Shown: in pieces, positions 5,822-10,074 of the stretch
Numbering within the stretch: the stretch's first letter is position 1
How the letters are laid out: each line of letters opens with the position of its first letter
Program-made: the position numbers and the translations under genes
Notes under the pieces: model-generated
Seen by the model: the letters and a program-made list of their open reading frames with translations, nothing else
What the model was told of the DNA's origin: nothing
Database searches by the model: none
NCBI GenBank assembly: GCA_016126025.1
Contig: JAEFDA010000112.1
Span: 1 to 10,074 of the forward strand
Direction of reading: 5' to 3'
DNA: 10,074 bases
Origin: Nitrososphaerota archaeon
Lineage (GTDB): Archaea; Thermoproteota; Nitrososphaeria; Nitrososphaerales; Nitrosopumilaceae

Positions 5822-6445
5822 ACCCGGCAGGAGAAGCCGGGTGTGTCCGAGAAACTCCGGGGAAGCGTCAAGCCAGAGGGGCCACTCAAGCCCCGCATAC
5901 AGGTAGGCGTCAACAAGCTGCAGGTACAGATATCGAAGATGGATGCTATGCTAAACAAGATGCGCGAGCGCGATGCCAAACTCTTCCAGAAGATTGTAAT
6001 CGCCATGAAGAGCCACGACACGCAGACCAGCAAGATCCTCTCCAACGAACTGGCCGAGATCCGCAAGGTCTCCAAGATGATGAGCAACGCCCGCATGGCC
6101 CTGGAACAGGTACAGCTACGGCTGACCACGATACACGACCTGGGAGACGCCATGGTGGCCATAGGTCCGGCCATGTCCACGATGAAGGGTCTCAAGACGT
6201 CCTTGGGCAGGTTCATGCCGGAGGCCGACACCGAGCTCAACTCGATGACGCAGACGCTCAACGGGCTGATGATGGACTCGCTGGCCGGGGACTCGTTCAG
6301 CATGGAGTCGGAGATGGCAGGCGAGGAGATAGACACCATACTCCAAGAGGCCTCCTCAGTGGCAGAGCAGCAGACCGGGGACAAGTTCCCGTCGGTTCCG
6401 TCGCCTGCGGCTAGCAGCCTGCAGACGAACACCACCTACGAGTAG
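5798..6445 (+). CDS. cdvB: ESCRT-III-like cell-division protein, CdvB family
   Basis: Snf7-fold protein of the archaeal Cdv division machinery, which polymerises at the membrane at mid-cell and is remodelled by the CdvC (Vps4-like) ATPase. The 215-residue product has a basic N-terminus and long charged helices: about 35-70 (coiled-coil-like KLQVQISKMDAMLNKMRERD), 75-110 (DTQTSKILSNELAEIRKVSK), 112-160, then an acidic segment to about 190. Near the C-terminus, FPSVPSP (197-203) resembles the proline-rich MIM2 motif that binds the CdvC MIT domain. No winged helix, which links Sulfolobus CdvB to CdvA, is present, so this could be a CdvB paralogue. ATG 5798 gives a natural N-terminus; GTG 5774 would add eight residues. 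Third-position GC seems lower than in the neighbours. T-tracts follow the stop. Neither cdvA nor cdvC is in the window. Confidence 0.85.
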   Translation: MTSFDKSWTRQEKPGVSEKLRGSVKPEGPLKPRIQVGVNKLQVQISKMDAMLNKMRERDAKLFQKIVIAMKSHDTQTSKILSNELAEIRKVSKMMSNARMALEQVQLRLTTIHDLGDAMVAIGPAMSTMKGLKTSLGRFMPEADTELNSMTQTLNGLMMDSLAGDSFSMESEMAGEEIDTILQEASSVAEQQTGDKFPSVPSPAASSLQTNTTYE

Positions 6446-6456
6446 GGGAATCGTCA

Positions 6457-6469
6457 TTTTTCTATTTTT
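6457..6469 (+). terminator. Poly-T terminator after cdvB
   Basis: Two T5 runs (6457-6461 and 6465-6469) lie 11 bases after the cdvB stop in otherwise GC-rich DNA. This is the usual form of archaeal intrinsic termination, on the + strand only. Confidence 0.6.
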
Positions 6470-6508
6470 ATGGATGGCCGGGGCCGGCAGCCGCCATCTC
6501 ATGGTCCG

Positions 6509-7639
6509 CTAGCCCCCCCAGAGCTTCTCGCCGAACGTCCACTTCTTGTTCAGGAGGAAGTTGCTCAGGGCGGCGGTCAGAACGCCGGCGGCCAGCGAGA
6601 CGGGGTACGACCATCCGCCCTCCACCATGCTGTATACAATCCCCAGCTGGACGGCGGCCCCCGCCGAGCCGAACCCCACAAACTTTGCGTACTGTATCAG
6701 GGTGCGCCGGGCGCCAAAGTCGCGGTCCTGGAATGTCCAGGTCTTGTTGAGCAGGAAGTTAGATGTTATGGACGCCGCTATCCCCAGCAGGTTGGCGTGC
6801 AGGTACCAGAACTGGGGCATCTGGGTGAACAGCAGCGATATGGCATAGTTGACCAGAAAGCCGCTGGCGCCCACCGTGTAGAACCTGGCGGCCTTGGAGA
6901 GGAACCTCACCGAGTCGCGGGGCTCGGCGCCCCCGTGCAGGTACAGCCGCCCGACCGACCTGCAGTAGTCAGCTATGGCCCGCCCGCCCATCTTGCTGCT
7001 GCCTAGCCGCCTGTCCCGGAACGTGTAGGGCACCTCGGTGATGCGAGCCCCCCGAATCTTTACGAGCATCTCCATGAGCACCTTGAAGCCGATGCCGTCC
7101 AGCGAGACGCCCTCCACCAGGTTGCGCCGGAACGCAAAGAAGCCGGACATGGGGTCCCTGGCTGTTATGCCCAGCACCCTCCTGGCTATGGTGGAGGCGC
7201 CCCAGCTTATGATCTTTCTTCTGGCCGGCCAGCCGTCAATCCGGCCCCCCCGTATGTACCGGGAGGCCACCGCTATGTCGCAGCGGTGCCGCAGCGCGTC
7301 CAGCAGCTTGGGTATGATGTGGGGCGGGTGGGACATGTCGCTGTCCATCACCACGATGGTCTCCCCCCGGGCGTGGCCTATCCCCTGCAGTATGGCCGCC
7401 CCCAGGCCGGCCTTGGCGCGGCGGTGTATCACGTCTATGGTGTATCCGGCCACCTGCTTCATGCCCCGCTTGTGCTCCTCCACTATGCGGCCGGTGCCGT
7501 CCGGCGAGTTGTCGTCCACCACGATGGCCTGGGCCGAGACGCTATGTGGTATGCTCTCGCGTATGGAGCGGAGCATCTCCAGTATGTTCTGCGACTCGTT
7601 GTACGTGGGCAGGATTATGGAGACCTGCGGCCTGGCCAT
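6509..7639 (-). CDS. Polyprenyl-phosphate glycosyltransferase (DPM1-type GT2) fused to a GtrA membrane domain
   Basis: 376-residue membrane-anchored enzyme. Residues 1-235 are a GT2 domain like dolichol-phosphate mannose synthase: VSIILPTYNE (6-15), VVDDNSPDGT (40-49), the metal-binding DSD (99-101) in VMDSDMSHPP, SGFFAFRR (165-172) and FRDRRLGSSKM (207-217). Residues about 250-376 form a GtrA domain with four predicted membrane helices as two similar hairpins, each ending in SNFLLNK-x-WTF (293-303 and 359-369). It probably moves a hexose from GDP-Man or UDP-Glc to a lipid phosphate at the inner face of the membrane for N-glycosylation; donor and acceptor cannot be read from sequence. The same fusion is known in other archaea. 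ATG 7639 has a TATA box 24-30 bases upstream, so it is probably transcribed separately from glyS, 130 bp upstream. Confidence 0.9.
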   Translation of the reverse strand: MARPQVSIILPTYNESQNILEMLRSIRESIPHSVSAQAIVVDDNSPDGTGRIVEEHKRGMKQVAGYTIDVIHRRAKAGLGAAILQGIGHARGETIVVMDSDMSHPPHIIPKLLDALRHRCDIAVASRYIRGGRIDGWPARRKIISWGASTIARRVLGITARDPMSGFFAFRRNLVEGVSLDGIGFKVLMEMLVKIRGARITEVPYTFRDRRLGSSKMGGRAIADYCRSVGRLYLHGGAEPRDSVRFLSKAARFYTVGASGFLVNYAISLLFTQMPQFWYLHANLLGIAASITSNFLLNKTWTFQDRDFGARRTLIQYAKFVGFGSAGAAVQLGIVYSMVEGGWSYPVSLAAGVLTAALSNFLLNKKWTFGEKLWGG

Positions 7640-7769
7640 GTCCGGGGGTATGGCGGTCCGTTTTTAAATCTTGTATGGGATCGGGGGGTTCGCGTTCCGG
7701 CCCCGAATGGAGCAGAAGGGTCCCCGATGCCGGGCTTTGGCGTATAGGCCAGGGGCGCGCCGGGGCGAC
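7640..7769. other. Intergenic gap between glyS and the GT2-GtrA gene
   Basis: 130 bp. It holds the GT2-GtrA TATA box (7663-7669). The rest is GC-rich with no RNA gene or ORF I can support, and no poly-T tract on the minus strand that would end the glyS transcript. Confidence 0.5.
7663..7669 (-). promoter_or_regulatory. TATA box of the GT2-GtrA gene
   Basis: Minus-strand atttaaa lies at -30 to -24 of ATG 7639, inside the AT-rich block 7661-7669. It has the same spacing as the other boxes and implies a leaderless transcript. Confidence 0.65.
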
Positions 7770-9227
7770 TCAGGGAAAGGCGACGGCCTCAGATATGGTG
7801 TGGTCCAGCTCCGGGAGCGGCACGCGCCGCTGGCCCATGCTGTCCCTCTCCCGCAGTGTCACGGTGTCATCTTCTAAGGTCTGGTGGTCCACGGTGACGG
7901 CGAAGGGGCACCCTATCTCGTCGAGCCGCCGGTACCGCCTCCCTATGGCGCCGGAGTGGTCCAGGAAGGCGTCGTACCTGCGGTTTATGGCCCGGTGTAT
8001 GGCGTCGGTCTTCTCCCGCAGCCCGTCCTTCTTCACCAGGGAGAGCACCCCCACGTGTATGGGCGCCAGGTACGGCCGTATGGAGAGGACGGTCCTGTCG
8101 TGTATATCGTCCTCTTTCAGGGAGTGCTCCAGGATGGTGTACAGGCTCCGGTCTATCCCCATGGATATCTCAAAGACGTGGGGCAGCACCTTTGTGTCGC
8201 CGTCCATCACCTCGAACTTTTCGCCGCTGTGCCTGGAGTGGCCGCCCAGGTCGTGGTCGGTGCGGTAGTTGCACGCCACCAGCTCCAGCCACCCGGTGGT
8301 CGTCTCCACCTCGAAATCAAAGGCCACATCCGCATAGAACGCCTTCTCCTTCTCGCCCAGGCGCCGGAACCTGGACCTGTCCATGTCTATACCCGTCTTC
8401 TCGTAGAACTCGGCCAGTATCCCGATATAGTATGCGACAAACTCGTTGGGCAGGGCGCCGTCGGCCACCGCCTTGGCGCACGTCGTCTCGGCCGTATCGC
8501 CGTCCCCCCCTATGCGGACTGCGGTGTCCCGCACCTGCTCGAACTTTGGCACCTGGCGGAGCTTCTGGGGGTTGCAGAACACCTCGATCTCGGCCTGGTA
8601 GAACTCGCGCAGCCGCAGCAGGCTCTGCCGGGGGGATATCTCGTTGCGGAAGCTCTTTCCCACCTGGGCCACCCCCACCGGGAGCCTGCCCCGCATGGTC
8701 TTGAAGAGCCGGGGAAAGTCCACGAATATGGACTGGCAGGTCTCCGGCCTAAGGTACGCCTCCTCGCCCTCGGGGCCTATGCCCACCCGGAACATCATGT
8801 TGAAGCTTTTGGTGGGGCCCAGCGCCCCGCCGCACCGGCCGCACGATATGCTGTTGTCTGTGATGGCCACGTCGAACTCGGCCAAGTCGGCGGACTCCGG
8901 TATTATGATGCCGCACGCCTCCTGTATCATGCGGTCGGCCCGGAAGGTGGCGCCGCACTTGGAGCACCGGGTTATGGGGTCTGCAAAGCTGTCCAGGTGC
9001 CCGGACGCCTCGAACACGGACCTGGTCATTATCTGGGAGCCGTCTATCTCCATCATGCCGTCGCGGCGCACCAGCTCCCGCCTCCACAGCTCCAGGAACT
9101 TGCCCTTCATGCTCACGCCGTTGGGCCCGTACTCCCAGAATCCGGCCTGCGAGTCGCTGTACACCTCGCAGCTGGGAAAGTAAAAGCCCCTCTCCAGGGC
9201 CAGCTTCGCCACCTTGTCGTATTCCAT
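7770..9227 (-). CDS. glyS: Glycyl-tRNA synthetase, archaeal/eukaryotic alpha2 type
   Basis: Class II synthetase that charges tRNA-Gly with glycine; 485 residues, somewhat short for archaeal GlyRS (often about 550-580). GFYFPSCEVYSDSQAGFWEYGP (14-35) is the family N-terminus. A zinc-ribbon-like insert carries C88-x2-C91 and C129-x2-C132. Catalytic motifs are LRPET (159-163), motif 2 FRNEISPRQSLLRLREF (193-209) and motif 3 with GIDR (357-360). The C-terminal third is the anticodon-binding domain, starting near residue 380. The conserved RPETAQGIF reads RPETCQSIF here, a mild variant. The ATG shares one base with the stop of the upstream endonuclease IV gene (TAATG), with GGAGGGG about ten bases before it, so translation is probably coupled. 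Identification is firm; no clear terminator follows. Confidence 0.96.
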   Translation of the reverse strand: MEYDKVAKLALERGFYFPSCEVYSDSQAGFWEYGPNGVSMKGKFLELWRRELVRRDGMMEIDGSQIMTRSVFEASGHLDSFADPITRCSKCGATFRADRMIQEACGIIIPESADLAEFDVAITDNSISCGRCGGALGPTKSFNMMFRVGIGPEGEEAYLRPETCQSIFVDFPRLFKTMRGRLPVGVAQVGKSFRNEISPRQSLLRLREFYQAEIEVFCNPQKLRQVPKFEQVRDTAVRIGGDGDTAETTCAKAVADGALPNEFVAYYIGILAEFYEKTGIDMDRSRFRRLGEKEKAFYADVAFDFEVETTTGWLELVACNYRTDHDLGGHSRHSGEKFEVMDGDTKVLPHVFEISMGIDRSLYTILEHSLKEDDIHDRTVLSIRPYLAPIHVGVLSLVKKDGLREKTDAIHRAINRRYDAFLDHSGAIGRRYRRLDEIGCPFAVTVDHQTLEDDTVTLRERDSMGQRRVPLPELDHTISEAVAFP

Positions 9228-10074
9228 TATGCGTGGTCCCCCTCCAGCAGTCTCTTGGCCTCTTGTATGTTTTCGATGTCGGTGCGCAGGTCGTCGATGG
9301 GAGTCTCCAGTATTGTGGGTATGCTCAGCCGGTCCATTGTACGGACCACCCGGCCCAGGCCCTCATATCCGATGCCGCCCAGCCCTATGTGGTAGTGGCG
9401 GTCCAGGTTGCAGCCCAGGTCCCCCCGGGCGTCGTTCAGGTGCAGTATGCGGAGGCGGTCGTACCCTATGGTGTCGTCGAACTCGCCCAGCGTGCGGTCG
9501 GCGGCCTCGGCGGTCCGCATGTCGTACCCGGATACGAAGGCGTGGCAGGTGTCCAGGCAGACGCCGAACCGGCCGGCCGGCTCCAGATGGTTCAGTATGT
9601 CGGCGAGCTGCCCAAAGCCGTACCCCACCGAGTTCTTCTGGCCGGCCGTGTTCTCCAACAGTATGGTGGTATCGCCCCCCACCGAGACGGCCTCCGTGTA
9701 TGCGGCGACCAGCCGCCTTATGCCGGCCTCCTCCCCGCTTCCCAGGTGGCTGCCCAGGTGGGTGACCAGGTATGGTATCCCCAGGATGTGGCACCGCTCC
9801 ACCTCCGACTTTAGCGTGTCCACCGACTTGCGGTACGGTTCCTCGTTGGGTCCGGAGAGGTTGGGCAGGTAGGGCATGTGGGCGCAGGTCGCCGACGCCT
9901 CTATGCTGCTGCGGGCCAGCTTATCGCGGTATGTGGCCGCCTCCGCATCGTCTATGGGCTTGGCGCGCCAGCCCCGGGGGTTCCTGGTGAATATCTGGAA
10001 GGCGGTGCACCCGCGCTCTGTGGCGTTGTCCACCGCGTTGCTGATACCGCCGGATATGGAGACGTGGCAGCCTA
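9227..10074 (-). CDS. nfo: Endonuclease IV (AP endonuclease), 5' end cut by the window edge
   Basis: Metal-dependent AP endonuclease of base-excision repair that cleaves DNA 5' of abasic sites. The frame runs off the window: the last visible complete codons read GCHVSISGGISNAVDNATERG, the usual start of this family, and the partial codon before them ends in TA, compatible with Ile. Only about two or three codons (M-K-I or similar) are therefore missing. The GTG at 10033 is internal, not the start. All nine expected zinc-ligand positions can be placed: CAHMPY (His), THLGSHLG (His), ILLENTAG (Glu), CLDTCHAF (Asp, His), ILHLND (His), LDRHYHIG (Asp, His) and ILETP (Glu). It is the first of a pair with glyS, sharing the A of TAATG. 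Its promoter lies outside the window. Confidence 0.95.
   Translation of the reverse strand, partial: GCHVSISGGISNAVDNATERGCTAFQIFTRNPRGWRAKPIDDAEAATYRDKLARSSIEASATCAHMPYLPNLSGPNEEPYRKSVDTLKSEVERCHILGIPYLVTHLGSHLGSGEEAGIRRLVAAYTEAVSVGGDTTILLENTAGQKNSVGYGFGQLADILNHLEPAGRFGVCLDTCHAFVSGYDMRTAEAADRTLGEFDDTIGYDRLRILHLNDARGDLGCNLDRHYHIGLGGIGYEGLGRVVRTMDRLSIPTILETPIDDLRTDIENIQEAKRLLEGDHA

Noticed and set aside
5770..6435. 221-codon open frame antisense to cdvB
   Set aside because: cdvB is clearly coding on the + strand; the reverse frame is Ser/Ile/Met-rich with no domain signature.
7680..7705. T-arm-like sequence ggggttcgcgttcc suggesting a tRNA
   Set aside because: The stem does not close as a 5-bp T arm, the loop does not fit TTCRANY, and no acceptor, D or anticodon arms can be found nearby.
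7884..9395. 503-codon open frame on the + strand opposite glyS and endonuclease IV
   Set aside because: It lies antisense to two firmly identified genes, is rich in His, Gly, Leu and Val, has no recognisable motif, and is explained by stop-poor GC-rich DNA.
10031..10033. GTG 10033 as the start of endonuclease IV
   Set aside because: The conserved N-terminus GCHVSISGG continues in frame beyond it to the window edge.

Overview
The window looks like chromosomal DNA from a GC-rich ammonia-oxidising archaeon (Thaumarchaeota/Nitrososphaerota, with a Cenarchaeum symbiosum-like flavour). The evidence is an ESCRT-III/CdvB cell-division protein, a eukaryote/archaeal-type glycyl-tRNA synthetase, an archaeal Dol-P-mannose synthase-GtrA fusion, cobalt-early cobalamin methyltransferases, and TATA boxes centred about 27 bases before start codons, as expected for leaderless archaeal transcripts. 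Third codon positions are mostly G or C, yet isoleucine is mostly ATA. The species is an inference; no marker gene in the window proves it.

Layout: (1) 49-978 (+), an OB-fold/HD-domain protein of the YhaM type, followed after 23 bp by cbiT (1002-1589, +), whose TATA box overlaps the first gene's stop codon. (2) 1755-about 3164 (-), a protein of twelve TPR repeats that points against the surrounding genes. (3) About 3165-3494, a gene-poor GC-rich spacer ending in the cbiL promoter. (4) 3525-4995 (+), the overlapping pair cbiL-cbiF. (5) 4964-5710 (-), a glutamate-racemase-fold protein lacking both catalytic cysteines, whose 3' end overlaps cbiF by 32 bp. (6) An 87-bp divergent promoter region with a shared AT palindrome and a 7-bp dyad; a second 7-bp inverted repeat follows it across the cdvB start codon. 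(7) 5798-6445 (+), cdvB, followed by T-tracts. (8) 6509-7639 (-), a polyprenyl-phosphate glycosyltransferase fused to GtrA. (9) 7770-9227 (-), glycyl-tRNA synthetase, preceded by (10) endonuclease IV, 9227-10074 (-), whose 5' end is cut by the window edge. These two share one base (TAATG) and probably form an operon.

Functionally, cbiT, cbiL and cbiF supply three steps of corrin-ring methylation in B12 synthesis. The other genes are housekeeping (translation, DNA repair, division, lipid-linked sugar transfer, nucleic-acid turnover) or uncharacterised (TPR protein, racemase-like protein). I see no tRNA, rRNA, CRISPR array, insertion sequence or phage gene. The most unusual items are the double Cys-to-Ser racemase homologue and the regulatory architecture in front of cdvB.
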